A stretch of 64,000 nt of DNA from Turnera subulata (GCA_028386065.3 JAKUCV010002879.1:125942-189941); one strand, 5' to 3'; numbered from the stretch's first letter, positions 12,780 through 24,945 are shown. Numbers and translations: made by a program. The notes: generated by a model from the sequence alone, not told the origin.

Positions 12780-14305
12780 ACCAAGCCTTTCTCATTTTTT
12801 TTTCAAGGTTATATACATAAGCTGTAGTGTTGGGTACGTATGGATAGCGCTTGGGGTATTTGTTGCAGAACTTTTGAAGGAGAATTAGAGAAGACACGGT
12901 TAGTGATGCCTACATTGAGTAAGTGGGCCTTTGACATGTGGGCTTGGCTATTGGCCCAAATTTTGGCCTGGTCTTGTAACTTGGGCCATTAAGCATGGAT
13001 CTTGTGGGCTTTTGGCCTATTATTTTGGGCTCAAAATAAAATTTGGGCCTAGGATTAGATTATAATAATTATATATATTTATAAATAAAATAATATTTAT
13101 GATTGAAAAATAATATATATTTTTGGAAGAGAAATATATAATTATAGAAGAGTATTTATAAATAATATCAACCCGGTACGAATAACGAAATAGTAGTTAT
13201 ATGCATATCATACTCATTGTGCATTTGTGTGACTGTGTTCTTGTTATTAATTATATATAGGAGCAGATAACGTGGAAGTAAAACCCGCTAACGGTTTTCC
13301 GGAGGAATACAACAATTGAGGTGAGGATGGATAACCCGTAGTATATTGCCTGTAATATTGTGTTGCTGTGACTTGCTTGTTTAAACTATGTGAGTAATTT
13401 TTGTGCTCTAGCTGTGTTGTTAAGATTCTGTTTACTGTGACAATCTGTGAGACTTGTTGTGATGCTTAGTTTTCCAGAGGAGCTGTGAAGCCGAGAGCCT
13501 GCTCGGAAACTAAGATCATAGTATTGATGGAATAATAAAGATAAGCTATGGTAACATCACTTAGACATTTAGATGTCATGTGAAAGGTAGAGGTACGACT
13601 GGGTGGTAGCCGCTTGTGATATGTGTTTTGTTGGCCATTTATGAGGGGCTTGGGGTCCTCTCAGCCGTTGAGCTTGGGGTCTCACGGTTTGTTTTTATGA
13701 GTTTATTTGATTTGATTTTAACGGGGAGTACCCTGGGGTTAGCTAACCTGGCTACCAAGTACGACTGATACTTATCACGTGACAGGGGCTCTAATAAAAA
13801 TAAAATCTGGAATTTGGATTGTTGATTGGATATCACTTGTCGTATGTTCTTGTGAAGTGTTGTGTTTATTATTTTCTTGCATATTACAGTTGCTTGTATA
13901 CTACTGTTTATCCATGATTGTACTTTGTACCGGTGGACACTTCGGACTCACCCCTCACCTGCGGGGTTTCATCCTATAGGTTGACTTGCTCTTAGTACAG
14001 GCATGATGCTTGGTCAGCTGCTGTATTCTCTCCACCAGACTCCGGATCCATACCGCTGTTGTATTATCTTGCGCTGCTATATGTCGTTATCCTACTGTCA
14101 CTCTGCCTCTGTTGCTGCTTATATTTTTTGCTACTGTTGTTGCTTTGTGAATATGGTGTGCTGTAATAAATATCCTCGTGCTTGGGTGACGGAAGCTTGT
14201 TGTATTGTTGGATGTTATGTTGTATAATTACCGCTTGCTATTGTATAATGAATAACCTCACACGTGTTAACCATGTCTTTGGTAAATACGGGTGGGGGCG
14301 TTTCA
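12780..14305 (+). repeat. 3' LTR of the gypsy element (uninterrupted copy)
   Basis: It is the direct counterpart of 3230-4199 plus 10476-11043, about 1.52 kb, ending GGGGGCGTTTCA. It lacks the nested insertion and so shows the pre-insertion state of the 5' LTR. Compared with the related LTR at 14830-17832, which starts TGTAACAGCCC, both LTRs of this element lack about 1.5 kb of 5' sequence. Confidence 0.75.
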
Positions 14306-14829
14306 TTATAAATCTTTAAATTGATGTAAAATGTCAAGTAATATTTTTTTTATAAGTTAAGAAGGTCACTGTATGAAAGTAAATAATTATTTTCACTTTT
14401 TCTAACATTTTTATGCTTTGTATAAGTTTAATTTTGTGTCTAATTATTTTGTATAACCAATTCATTCCTAATTTTTGTTTGATTTCTTTATTTTTATGAA
14501 AAAATTATTTGACTTATATTTGATATGCCTATCGGTTTCTACAGTTGTTTTAGTATAAGAGTGAAACAACTCCGTTTACTCCTTTTTTTCATTTTCTTCT
14601 ACTTTTTCTTTTTTTTCCAAACAAATGTTAGTAATTCATTTCTCTGCAAGACTACAACTATTAATTTTTTTAAAAGTTTTAATAAAATACTAAAAAAATT
14701 CATAGAATATTGTAATTGATTATGCTATAGCTTTTAAAAATTTTAAAATTTTTAATAAAATACTGAAAGTATTCATAGAATATTGGAATGAGTTATTCCA
14801 TAGATTTTTAGAATTTTACCAATTTTTTA
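14306..14829. repeat. AT-rich spacer with a diverged tandem repeat
   Basis: No gene is seen. From about 14660 a unit of roughly 75-85 bp containing AATAAAATACTGAAAGTATTC and CATAGAATATTGGAATGAG repeats in imperfect form. A further partial unit (TACATAGAAAATTGGAGTGA) follows at 17850-17890, beyond the inserted solo LTR, so the LTR landed inside a small AT-rich tandem array. Confidence 0.5.
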
Positions 14830-17800
14830 TGTAACAGCCCGGGTAAAAATTTGGATTTTTACCGGGACTGTAAAAGTCTTTTTACCGTGATTTAACGAAA
14901 GAATTAATCTTGGGTAATTAATTCAAGGTAAATCGAGCGTCGTTTTTCGAAACCGATATTTTTCCCGCGCTCGAGATTTTTCTGTGGATTTTCCGGACCT
15001 AAGTTGGTATTTTTCGGGTCCCGGAATCTTCAGAAAATCACACCGGAAAATGACTAAGGGGGTATGCAGTTATTTTCTGGTCCGGACGGGACACGACTGC
15101 ATTATGCAGCCGCCTTGCTCCTGTACGCACGTGAACTCTTATTTCCCCTGTGATGCTCGTGATGTGCCAGTACTCTGCATACTCTTCTTCTGCCTGCATA
15201 AACACCATAACACTCTGTATCACCTCTCTTCACTATCTGCAAGAAACCTCACTGCCTGCAACCTATTACCTTGCACCTGCAAACACACAAACCCAGTTTC
15301 CTTTGCACCCAAAACTAGAAATATAATAATAAAAAAAAGAAGAAAAGAGAAACAACCACACACCAACGAGCTGCCGCAACCGTAAGCCTCCACCACCGCC
15401 TCCCCTTGCTGCTCGCAACAACCCCTAGACGCCGCCGTTTTAGGTACAAAATGCCACCCCACCTTCTTCCTCTTCCACCATGAACTACCGACACCACCGC
15501 CTTGGGCCGCCGCGACTGCATCCCCACGCGACCGGCAACGAGTTCGTCCCTGCCGACGAACGACCGCAACTGTACCCGACAACACGCAGCCACGCCTCCT
15601 TCCCTCCCTCGCTGGAGCCACCGGACCACGAGTCTTCACCGCCCAGATCCGCCCGTCTCCTCTACTCTCTGCCGCTCGTCGCGCCGCCCTGCCGCCTGCC
15701 GTCGCCCGCGTTCCTCCCTCGCCAGAGTCTCGTCGTGCCGCCACCTCCTTGACGTGTCGCCGTCCTGCTCTTCCTCCTTCCTCGCGACCGGTGAGTAACC
15801 GGTACCGTTTTTGGCAGTTGGGTCGAGGCAGACCCGTTGGTGCAGGGGCAGACCCGCCCGTGTCCGGGTCGTGGATCCGGGTCGCGGGTTGGGCTAGTTT
15901 GGGCTGGGGAACTTGGGCTGGGCTCGGGTACTGGGCTGGCTGGCACGGGCCTCCACGCGGGCCTGCGCCTGGGCCTCAGCTGGAGGTCTGGGCCTGGTGC
16001 TGTGCAAGGCCTGGCTGGCAATATTCACGGGCCCAGTCCAGTAAAAAAAAGGGGAAAATGGGAAAATAAATTCTGAAAAAAAAAATAATAATAAATAAAA
16101 TAAATAATTATATTTAGTATATGGGAATAATCTGGAAAATAGAGAAAAATAGTATATGGATATAATTTGTGAAAATAAAGGAAATAATTACCTTCGTATA
16201 TTAATTTCAAGGAACAAAAGTGATTATAACATAATTGTTAAATTATGGAAAATACTACTGGAAAGTTATGTACATGTGAATAATTTCTAGGAAGATTATT
16301 TTATGATAGCTAATACCTTTGGAAAGAATAATAATTATTTTTATCAAATATTTTGGAAAGTACATACTTAAGGAAAATAAAAATGGAAAGGGTATTATCA
16401 AAGTAAATACGTACCGGGATAATAACCGGATATAATTATAGTAGAATATTTCCGGCCTATGTAACTAAATGGTGAATGATGATGATAATGGGAACAACCC
16501 GGGGGAGTACCGAGTCTGCACAGTATTTGTTTTACGGCTTATAGAATTAGTCGAGCATTTGCATATCATATTATATGTGCATAAATTGTTGTTTGATATA
16601 GGAGTTGATAACGAGCAGTACCTTAAGGAGCCTGAGCCGGAACACTTCGAGGACTATCAGGAATAAAAATCGGCTAAGGTGAGGTTAAGTAAATATTTAT
16701 ATACTTCCCGTGATATCAAGTTGCTGTTTGTTTGCTATATGCGATATTTGCTGGTACGAAACTTTGTGGCTGTGTACGGTTTGTTGTGTGATGAATTAAG
16801 CTGATAATTGTTGCCGTTGATGTTGTTGAAATTATTGCTGCTGTTGATATTATTGATGATGTTGGAATTGTGGATATAAGTAAGACTATTACTGTTGTTG
16901 ACTGTTAGAAATGTGTAAGTTGAGTACCGAGGATACTAGTATGATAACAGTTTGGAATGAGTTTGTATTATCCAGACGAGCGAAGAGGCTGCGAGTCTGC
17001 TCGAGATAATGAGATGATGGTCGGATGATAGAAATGTAGTAACTAGTCGAGGGAAAAGAAAATAATAAAATAGAAACACTTAGACATCTAGTAAGTCACA
17101 GTTAAATATTGGAACAGCTAGATGGTAGTCTTATTTTATGGTGCTGGGGGAGAGTGTGCTTGGGGTCTGCTCCCTGTCTGTACCAATTATTATTTTTAGG
17201 CGCTGGGGGAGAGTGTGCTTGGGGTCTACTCTCTCTCTGTGCCAGTTATACGTGGAGGTACCAGGGCGGGGTCCACGGGCTAGCTAGCTTGACTACCAGG
17301 CGACGGGCATCATTTAACTTGTGATAGGGGCCCTGATAATAAAATTGGAATAGCGTGTCTAGAATCACAAGTGTGTCATTTAAGGTTCGTGAGAACCTTA
17401 GTTAATTGTTGGTGATGTGACTTGGGAATTTACGGTTGTTTGTATTTGTATATTTGCTTATGGGTTTTACCCGGTGGGCACTTCGGACTCACCCCTCACC
17501 TGCGGGCTTTCATCCCGTAGGTTGAGTTATTTGTGGTTCAGATATGATGCATTCCAGACAGGCTGCGGCGTTATCCCTTGGACAGGACTTGGATCCATAG
17601 GTTGCTTCAGTGTCGCATTCAGTGTCCTTGTGGGTTATTAAGTCTTCCGCTGTGCATTATATTGCTATTGTTGGGCCATTGGGCCGGTTATGTGGTTATT
17701 GATGTTTTTATTTTTGGGCTGTTGAGCCCGAGTTTCTGTTGTATACACTGTATGCTGGGCTTAGTTTGGTTGGGTCGTCACAGTTCCGGCACGTGTTTAC

Positions 17801-17832
17801 TGTGTACGGTAAATACGGGTCGGGGCGTTTCA
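14830..17832 (+). mobile_element. Solo LTR, gypsy family TGTAACAGCCCGGG
   Basis: It begins TGTAACAGCCCGGG, ends ATACGGGTCGGGGCGTTTCA and is flanked by a perfect TTTTA duplication (14825-14829 and 17833-17837). At 3003 bp without internal sequence it is a solo LTR. Its 3' half is clearly related to the LTRs of the 3230-14305 element, sharing CGGTGGGCACTTCGGACTCA and the final 24 bp. Near 17140-17260 a roughly 60-bp unit (GCTGGGGGAGAGTGTGCTTG) is tandemly duplicated. GC-rich open frames at 15220-16070 on both strands are leader composition, not genes. Confidence 0.88.
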
Positions 17833-17837
17833 TTTTA

Positions 17838-18991
17838 GGTAAATATAAAAAGTATACATAGAAAATTGGAGTGAATATTCTATACCTTTAAAATCTTTTT
17901 GATAATTTTTCAAAAAAAATTATTTGAATTATTTTTATTAAATACAAAACAAACTTTAGATTTAATTTATTTTACATGTAAAGGATAAAATTTTATTTAT
18001 AAAAAACATTTTTGATCTATAACAATTCCTTTACAAATTACGTAACCGTTCTCTAACTAAAAAAATTAATTATTTATTAACGGGTTAGATTATAAATTAT
18101 ATAATATATGTGTGTAATACTATAAAAAAAGAAAAAAAATAAGGGTCAATATATATTTTTTTAACAGTATTAGAAAACTATAATTAATTATTTTTATCCA
18201 GTTGTTTTCAATATTATTGGACCATATTGCTTGGGTTTTGGTACCTTTTCAGGTACCGTAGCAACCCAAAAACACATACACATTCCTTACTCTTTTATCC
18301 TTTTCAGTACCTTTACTTTTTTACAATTTATCTTGTTTTTGACCTTTTACCATATTATATCTTTACTCTTAGTCCTACACTAGGAGTAGTCATAATTTAG
18401 ACATACTCATAACCCTTTGATTTTTTTGGTAGAAAAACGTGGGCTAACGCCCTAAATTACCCTGCTGAGGGCATACATAAACGGGGAAAAGAGAGTCAGG
18501 AGGGTCTTGCAGCATAACCCTTTGATTCCAAGGCAAATTTGGTCCCTAGACTAGTAAATTCATTCTAAGTCAAATTTGGTCGGTAGACTAGTTGTGAGTT
18601 TACAAGCCTGACGAATCATTTAGGCAAGGACAGATCCATACTTGTCCACATTAATAACAAAAAAAAAAAAACAAATTGGTTATGCACGTAATATGTAATT
18701 CCTAGCATTTTTTTTTTCGTCGTGTACTAAAAAGCAGGAAAATAAACGAAACAAAAAGAAAAAAGAGGTTATAAGATTTGTCATAAACCGAACAAAGGGA
18801 TAGTGTAAATTTGGACCCAAACAAGCGGATCACTTCTCCAAGTGCCACTCAAACGCATCGTTTAATGACCATCAAAAGCTTCAACAGCTCCACAACAGAA
18901 GACAAAACAAAATAAGCAGAACTGAAATCTGAAACACAACACTTTTTCTCTAAAATTCCTAAAGAGAAGCAGCTAGGAAAGCCCTTAAGAA
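17838..18991. other. Intergenic DNA upstream of the complex I gene
   Basis: It is strongly AT-rich to about 18420. At 18420-18520 a segment (GGGCTAACGCCCTAAATTACCC) looks like the 3' tail of an old retroposon. 18780-18991 should hold the promoter and 5' UTR of the downstream gene; I do not see a convincing TATA box. No other gene is seen. Confidence 0.5.
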
Positions 18992-20447
18992 ATGGCTGGA
19001 GGAATGGAAGCCAACAAGAACCGCTTCATAGAGGATTGGAGTTCCGCTCGCGAGAACTTAGAGTACAACTTCCGCTGGACTCGCCGCAACTTGGCCCTCG
19101 TTGGCCTCTTTGGCATCGCCATCCCAATCTTCGTCTACAAGGGCATCGTCAAAGAATTCGTAACCAATCATCCCTTTTCTTTCCTCTTTTTTTTTTTTTT
19201 GTTTTGCCTTGTTAATTGATTTTATCATCTGGGTTTGATCCCTTTTGGTTCGTTTATGATTGATCTAGATTGGTTTTGGGCTTCTTTGACTGGTCTAGTC
19301 GACTTTGGTTACTGTGTTAGGGCTTTGATGTTGATTTGTGTGGAGGGTTTTTTGATTTCGGAGGATGGGTGGGTCAGTTTGAAGTTAAATTTTTATCTGA
19401 TGGGGGAGATGGGATTGTGAATCTCTGGTGCATTCCTCTTTTGATGCTGTTGAGGTAAAGGGAAGGTAGATGTGGCACGAGGTTTGCAGTGACCGTTCGG
19501 TCCGCATAACTATTGGGTGTATACTGTTTTGTTCTAATGGGAGAAATTTGGTTGTGAATGTTGTTTTCTTGAAGAGGTTGTCCGAAGTTGATTCGAGGAA
19601 TGAAGATTACTCGTTTGGAAGAACAGTTAAGCAATCTGTTCTTAAAGGGGGAGGATTGTAGTCCTTGTAGAAATGAAGGGTTTTGGAAGAACAATGCTGC
19701 CTAATGGTGATATAGATGCAGATCGTTTATTACTCTTGATTGACTAAGAAAAGTTTTACAAAGTCATTTATCCCTTAATCCTGTTTCCCTTGTACATTTT
19801 ATTTTCCTGGAGAAAGAAATAAGTAAGCTGATGGTTGGTAGGCTGTATTCTTCAATCCAGTTACTCATCTGGTTCACTTTTTGTTAGAACCTGTGATTCG
19901 TATCAGCAGAAAGCTACAATATATCCAAATCTGATTTGCAGTAGTGTTGTCATTCTGTTGAATTAGGAACAGTTGTTAATTTGTCATGCACATGCATTGC
20001 AATTATCACAACCTTACCATGATCCATGACAATTTGTTTAAAAGAAAAAGCTGTTTGCACATTTCTAAGTGTTCAATTGTTTTCTCTTTAACAATGGAAA
20101 TGCAAAATTTCATGTCATCTGTTTCTTGAGCGGCTCTGGGTGCTTAATGGATGGTACTGATAGGGGAAGTTAATATATGATTTCTCTTTTGGAGATTAGT
20201 TGATTTTTGGCTGATTCTCTCACAATTTATTCTTCACTTATCATGTGATCGTAGAGGCTTTTGTTAATGAAGTTATGGTAGTATCTGAATTTCCATCAAA
20301 TGCATGTTTCTGCTTCAATATAGTATGGGGTATCTTTGAATTTTTTGGTTCTTGCTTCACATATTGGTTTAGTTAATAATTTTGTGATTTTGTTGACAGA
20401 ATATGCAAGATGAAGATGCTGGCAGGCCTTATAGGAAGTTTCTTTAA
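18992..20447 (+). CDS. NDUFB4: Mitochondrial complex I B15/NDUFB4-type subunit, two exons
   Basis: Exon 1 is 18992-19159 and exon 2 is 20400-20447; the intron (19160-20399, 1240 bp) begins GTAACC and ends TTGACAG. The spliced product is 71 residues. It starts MAGGMEANKNRFIEDW, has a basic RWTRRN stretch, one hydrophobic segment at about residues 35-52 (LALVGLFGIAIPIFVYKG) and a C-terminus MQDEDAGRPYRKFL. Length and both ends match the small single-pass plant protein (Arabidopsis At2g31490 type, from memory) assigned to the membrane arm of respiratory complex I. It would act in the inner mitochondrial membrane as an accessory, non-catalytic subunit. The start is the first ATG of the exon, and both splice sites keep frame. 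The gene looks intact. The subunit name is less certain than the family. Confidence 0.85.
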
Positions 20448-21081
20448 ATCTTCCATTTTTCAAACTTTGCTCAATAACAGTTGTGTTGAGGAAGAAAACT
20501 GGATTGTTTGTGAGGCCATAAAATCTCCATATTTTGGGGACTGCTGTTTTTACTCTCGTCTGTATTATTTGGTTTTTAAGACAAACCTATCTTGCCTAAT
20601 AATTTAGTATCATCGATTTGCTGACTCTTGAACATGTGTGCTTTCCTGTTCTTAGTTTATGATATTTAGTGAAATGTACTTGTGGTTTTGTATCTAATTT
20701 CAATCAGATCCCTCTCTTCAACGATTATCACCATGGTTGTTAGTTCTAACTCATTCAACTTATATCCCAGTAATGACAGGCTTATATTTTTAGCCGATCG
20801 CTTCTTGTAAAATGATGTAGATTTCAAGCTTTAGAACGTGATAGGTAATTTAGTTTCGCTAAAGAGACACTACGCCATGTTGTCAAAGGTTATTCCACAA
20901 ACTTGATCAGTCATTGACCAACAAATATAATTTCGGCAATCGGCTAGTATTCATCAACAAATAACATTCATATCTTTCAACCAAATGATTCTAACAAATA
21001 GCCAACGCCACAAATGCAGGGGCTGAAGTTCAACCAAATGATTCTAACAAATAGCCAACGCCACAAATGCAGGGGCTGAAG
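20448..21081. other. 3' UTR and intergenic DNA
   Basis: It holds the 3' untranslated region of the preceding gene followed by ordinary AT-rich spacer. The only structure noted is the tandem duplication at 20978-21083. Confidence 0.5.
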
Positions 21082-21083
21082 TT
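20978..21083. repeat. 53-bp perfect tandem duplication
   Basis: The unit starting CAACCAAATGATTCTAAC and ending GGGGCTGAAGTT is present twice head to tail (20978-21030 and 21031-21083). No mismatch is seen by eye, which suggests a recent duplication. Confidence 0.92.
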
Positions 21084-21236
21084 ACTGGACTTTGGTAATA
21101 GCTTGGATACATTCAACAACCAGTCCCATCATCCTTGCAGCGAGCCCCAACAGGATATATGATGTTCCGTTCAGGGCAAAGTTGACATGGACTCCCTTTT
21201 TGCCTTTCGTGCGGACTTTGAATTCGGCCAACCAGC
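21082..21236 (-). other. Exon-like open stretch, unrecognised
   Basis: On the minus strand a possible acceptor (TTATGCAACAG) is followed by about 50 open codons with a gene-like mix of charged and hydrophobic residues: a basic EFKVRTKGKKGVHV stretch, then a hydrophobic GTSYILLGLAARMMGLVV segment, ending at TAA (21084-21082). I do not recognise the family. The plus strand is also open here, which weakens the case. It could be the last exon of an unseen gene, a decayed gene fragment, or chance. Confidence 0.25.
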
Positions 21237-21833
21237 CTGTTGCATAAATAAGACGCACAGTACAGCATTATGCTCTGAATCATCATGAAGAAAAAAGAAC
21301 AGGAAGTTCATTAAATTATCCAAAATAGAAAAAGAAAATTGCATGCTTGCATTTGACTACTTGATGATAAAAAAACTTAATGTGTTACTGTGGGATTCCA
21401 GACATGGCACAAGAATTAGGCAGCAGATCCCCAAGAAGCAAGATCCTTATGCGAGTGGCAGGACAGGTCTTGACATAGCGTTGAAGTTTGAACTTTCTCA
21501 ACCTGCAACTGGGAAGACACACAGCGTAAAATGCTTGATGGTTCATGCAGAGCTTTATTTCGCATATGATAAGCATTGTCAGTTATCATAGCGAAGCACC
21601 CACTGTAACTCTCTTAACTCATCAACCAATCATCACCTCAACAAGGGAAGCTTTGATCTCTGGCATCTTCGCAACATGTTCTGCTATGGTCCAAAGCTGA
21701 AAAGGCTAGACAAACTCATTGGCCAGCCAAATTTCGGGCTTCGTTGCACCACTTTGAGCCTTCACCAGTTAAGAGTTAGGGCAGATTTCTACGCAGCTTC
21801 CAGTAAGCCGAAGCATACTCAGTAGTGTGTTAG
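21237..21833 (-). other. Likely 3' UTR of the decarboxylase gene and spacer
   Basis: Directly downstream, in gene sense, of the decarboxylase stop. Read on the minus strand, a GAAATAAAGC string near 21555 is a candidate polyadenylation signal about 280 bp after the stop. No clear gene is seen, although short open stretches exist. Confidence 0.4.
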
Positions 21834-24365
21834 TCAAACATCACAAATGACTATGGAGCAGAGCTTAGGGTCAGAAGCCCCACTAATAACTGCACCATTG
21901 CTCATAACATCCAGAAGGTAATCCAAAGCTCTCTTTGTAATAACCTCGCCAGGAATCAATAGAGGGACACCTGGCGGGTAAGGACATATAAGCTCACCGC
22001 TTACCTTTCCAAGGCTCTCCTTAATACTCACTCTTCTTTTATTTGCAAAGAAGGCATCTCTGGGAGTTGAGCACATGCAAATGTCATCAAAGGGTGCACA
22101 AACCCCATCATCCACACTCTTCTTCGATTTTTGAATTCGTAGATAATGAGCTGATAGTTCTTTCAATCCTGACACAAGCCTCAGAATATGATCTCTACAA
22201 GTTCCAAGGTTAATTGCAAATGTGATGGATTGTGTCCCAACAAGCTCAGCGATGACATGATGGTCCCTATCTAAAATATCGTCCGCCTCATAACCAGATA
22301 AACCAAGAGGCCAGAAACCTATGGTAAGTCGCAAGGGATCAATGGCTGGACATGCAGAAAAGCTTGACATATCAAGGACATTAACACCAAGAATCTTCTT
22401 AATGAGAATCTTTGCTTCCATTGCCAATTCCAATGGTTTGTCGAAAATAATTTCTGGGTTTTTTCCAAGTTGAGCTCTAGCAGCATCCAAAGATGCTAAA
22501 AGCAGATAACTGGGACTTGTGCTTTGGAGTGTCTGAAGGCATCGATTAATTCTCTCTCTGTCTACAATATCCCCTGACATGTGTAACATTGATGACTGCG
22601 TTAGAGAGGATAAGACTTTGTGAGTAGACTGTATAGCAAGATCAGCGCCCTGCTGAAGAGCTGAATGAGGCATCTGCGGATGAAATCCCAAGTGTGCTCC
22701 ATGAGCCTCATCAACAATCACAGGAATGCCACAAGAATGACACAGCTGGGAAACCTCCCTCACATTGCTGCATATACCATGATAAGTAGGGGATGTAATA
22801 AAAACTGCAGCTGGTTTTTCACCTTCCAATTCTAACTCTTTGATAGCTTTAGCCACCTGCAAGTAGAGAATCTTTAACTAAAATAGAAGTATTGCAAATA
22901 AAATAAATTTAATTTCACGACTCCATGTAAATGGACTGTGGAAAACCTTAATGAGACAGTTTTGAGAAAATAAAAGTTTGTTCATTTTCAAAGATGCCAA
23001 ATGTTTGCAAGTAATATGTAACAAAAGTTGGTGAATATTAAGACCTCATCTAGTATTTGAAAATTAACAAATTCATCCAAATGATGGTGATAATGATGCA
23101 AACAGACTCACCTGTGATGGAGTAACCGCACCAGTGATGTCCCAATTATGATCATACTCGGGAACTATATACTTGGGTACAGCTCCAGATAGTATCATGC
23201 CAGAAATGGCCGAGATATGGGAATTACGAGGGAGAATAATGTATTGTCCAGGGAAGCAAGTAGCCATTATTGCCGCTTGGATTCCACAAGTAGTGCCCCC
23301 AACCAGAAACCACGTTTCTGAAGCTCCAAACAATTTGGCAGCTTGGATTTGAGCCTCCAGAATTGGCCCCTGAGGTGAGAAGAGGTTGTCAAGCTCTGGA
23401 AGCTCCGGTAAATCATGAATGAATGGTCTTAAGCCAATGAGGTTGGATAGAGAAGATGGTGCAGCTCGCCCTCTGTTATGGCCGGGGAAGTGAAAAGCAG
23501 CTGCATTTTGTTCAGCTGAGGCTTTCAATGCACTAACCAAGGGAGGAAGGCCTTCTTCCCTATCTATACGAGATGATTTCGAAATGAGAGTCTGATGCTT
23601 AGCAACTGAACTGGCTTTTCTGAGCCTGCTACCATCATCATCTTGTTTCTTTTCTAGGTCCAACGCTCTCTCCTATAATACATTTCCAACACCAACAAAA
23701 GTAAACACCCAGTTGCTTAACCAAATTTTGAGCATGAAGCAAAACAAATAGTCTCCAAACACCGAGACATGATTTTTAGAGTTTCTCGCACAACCATCAC
23801 AGACGCGAAAGCCTGAAAACTAACTACCAGTGATATCAGAGAGTAGTTCATCATAATCATAGTGAGGAATGAGATGATTGAGCCTAAACTATGGAAACTG
23901 TAGGGACACAAAACTTTGCCATTAAACAACAGGACTCACCACCCCAAGGTGATTCTCAATGAATTAGAGCAGAACACAATCTAAATTGAATTCATGACTC
24001 ATTGAAGAAAGCCCAAGAATTCAAAAAGGATGCCATCAAATTCAAGCTAAAGACATCCATGAACTTCTCCATCCATATGAGATAGATAGCATTCAGGCTG
24101 AACATAAACAGGTAAAAGGAAGGAACCCAATTGAGAGATGAAGTAATATAAGAAGATAGGAACCTGAGGAATGCAAAGATTTCTTGTTCTCCTTCTTCCC
24201 CTCCAGTTTTTGGCAAAACCCAGTTGAAGACTCTGCAAACCACCACAGAAGATGCACAATACCGCAGAGTCAGAGAAACGGAGTACCAAAAAAAAAAGGT
24301 AGCAAAGGGAACGAACATGGACTTACGAGGAGGTGTAGAGGAGTGGCAGTAGGACAATCCATCAT
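21834..24365 (-). CDS. Plastid-type Orn/Lys/Arg decarboxylase, PLP fold-I, four exons
   Basis: Proposed exons on the minus strand are 24365-24327, 24232-24164, 23672-23112 and 22856-21834, all phase 0, giving 563 residues. Donors are GTAAGT, GTTCCT and GTGAGT; acceptors are TTTGCAG, ATTATAG and CTTGCAG. The first two exons code for a basic N-terminus (KNWRGRRRTR) that fits a chloroplast transit peptide. The core has FPGHNRG (about residue 98), GGTTCG (about 161), VDEAHGAHLG (about 272) and STHK at about 303, whose Lys would bind pyridoxal phosphate. The C-terminal domain has YPPGVPLLIPGE. These are hallmarks of the bacterial-type Orn/Lys/Arg decarboxylase major-domain family, which removes CO2 from a basic amino acid to give a polyamine precursor. 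The substrate cannot be read from sequence. No break is seen; the upstream exons are inferred from frame and splice sites. Confidence 0.87.
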
Positions 24366-24744
24366 GCTTGTTTCTCTTGGAAGAAGAAACAAAAGATACT
24401 GTTATTTGTTTGTTTTTTTTTTTTTTTATAACAGATACTCACTCCTACCTATACTATTGACTTCAAAAATCTTTTCTTTTACTATCTATAAAAAAAAAAA
24501 ATTTTTTCTTTGTGGCAGGCAAATGGGAAGCGAGCTCTTCAGGAATGGATAATGGCATGACAGGTGTGATTTGGGTTGGGCGTAAGATGACTAGTAGCCC
24601 GAGTGAGCGAGTTGTAGCCCACCGTAGTTGTGCGTATAGCTAAAATCTCTTTTGCGCCCCTCATAATGACCGACCATTCTAGTCCTCAAATGCTTTCTTT
24701 CATGTCACCACCCGTGTTCTTTATTTTTCTTCCCTCATTCCTTT
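24366..24744. other. Promoter-proximal region of the decarboxylase gene
   Basis: It lies upstream of the minus-strand start at 24365. It is T-rich near 24410-24430 and A-rich near 24490-24500. I do not see a clear TATA box and no gene is seen. Confidence 0.3.
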
Positions 24745-24764
24745 TTTTTGTTTTCCACTGATAT

Positions 24765-24945
24765 CCCGGGCCAGTCCACCTTTAAAGATATTAAAGGCAC
24801 CAGATTAAATCTAGCTCGACTCTGATGGTGCACCCAAGTAATGGTGGGTGAGTCTCCCAAATGAGGTTTTCTGCGTATACGAGGACTCGTACCCGAGACC
24901 TCGCTTAAGCAGAACAAGTCGTTTACCACTTGAACCGAGTCGAGT
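24765..24945 (-). mobile_element. tRNA-derived SINE-like copy
   Basis: Read on the minus strand, GGTTCAAGTGGTAAACG resembles a Pol III box A and GGTCTCGGGTACGAGTCC, about 35 bp on, a box B. The body then reads TTGGGAGACTCACCCACCAT. A diverged copy of the same unit in plus orientation lies at 46300-46470, which supports a dispersed repeat family. Confidence 0.6.

Larger units (their letters stand above)
3230..14305 (+). mobile_element. Defective Ty3/gypsy element, 5' LTR split by nested solo LTRs
   Basis: Two direct repeats frame a short internal region: a 5' LTR in two parts (3230-4199 and 10476-11043) and a 3' LTR (about 12780-14305). They share long stretches, from a TTTCTCATTTTTTTT start to a GTAAATACGGGT end. 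A primer-binding-site-like sequence follows the 5' LTR at 11044. The internal region holds only gag and part of the protease; reverse transcriptase, RNase H and integrase are absent. TTATA occurs before 3230 and after 14305 and may be the target duplication, but the left boundary is weak because the LTR lacks the usual TG start. Confidence 0.7.

Noticed and set aside
15220..16070. Frames of 79-174 codons on both strands
   Set aside because: They fall in the GC-rich leader of the solo LTR at 14830-17832; no domain is seen and both strands are equally open.
19374..19694. Minus-strand frame inside the complex I intron
   Set aside because: Antisense to an intron, with no domain and no ATG context.
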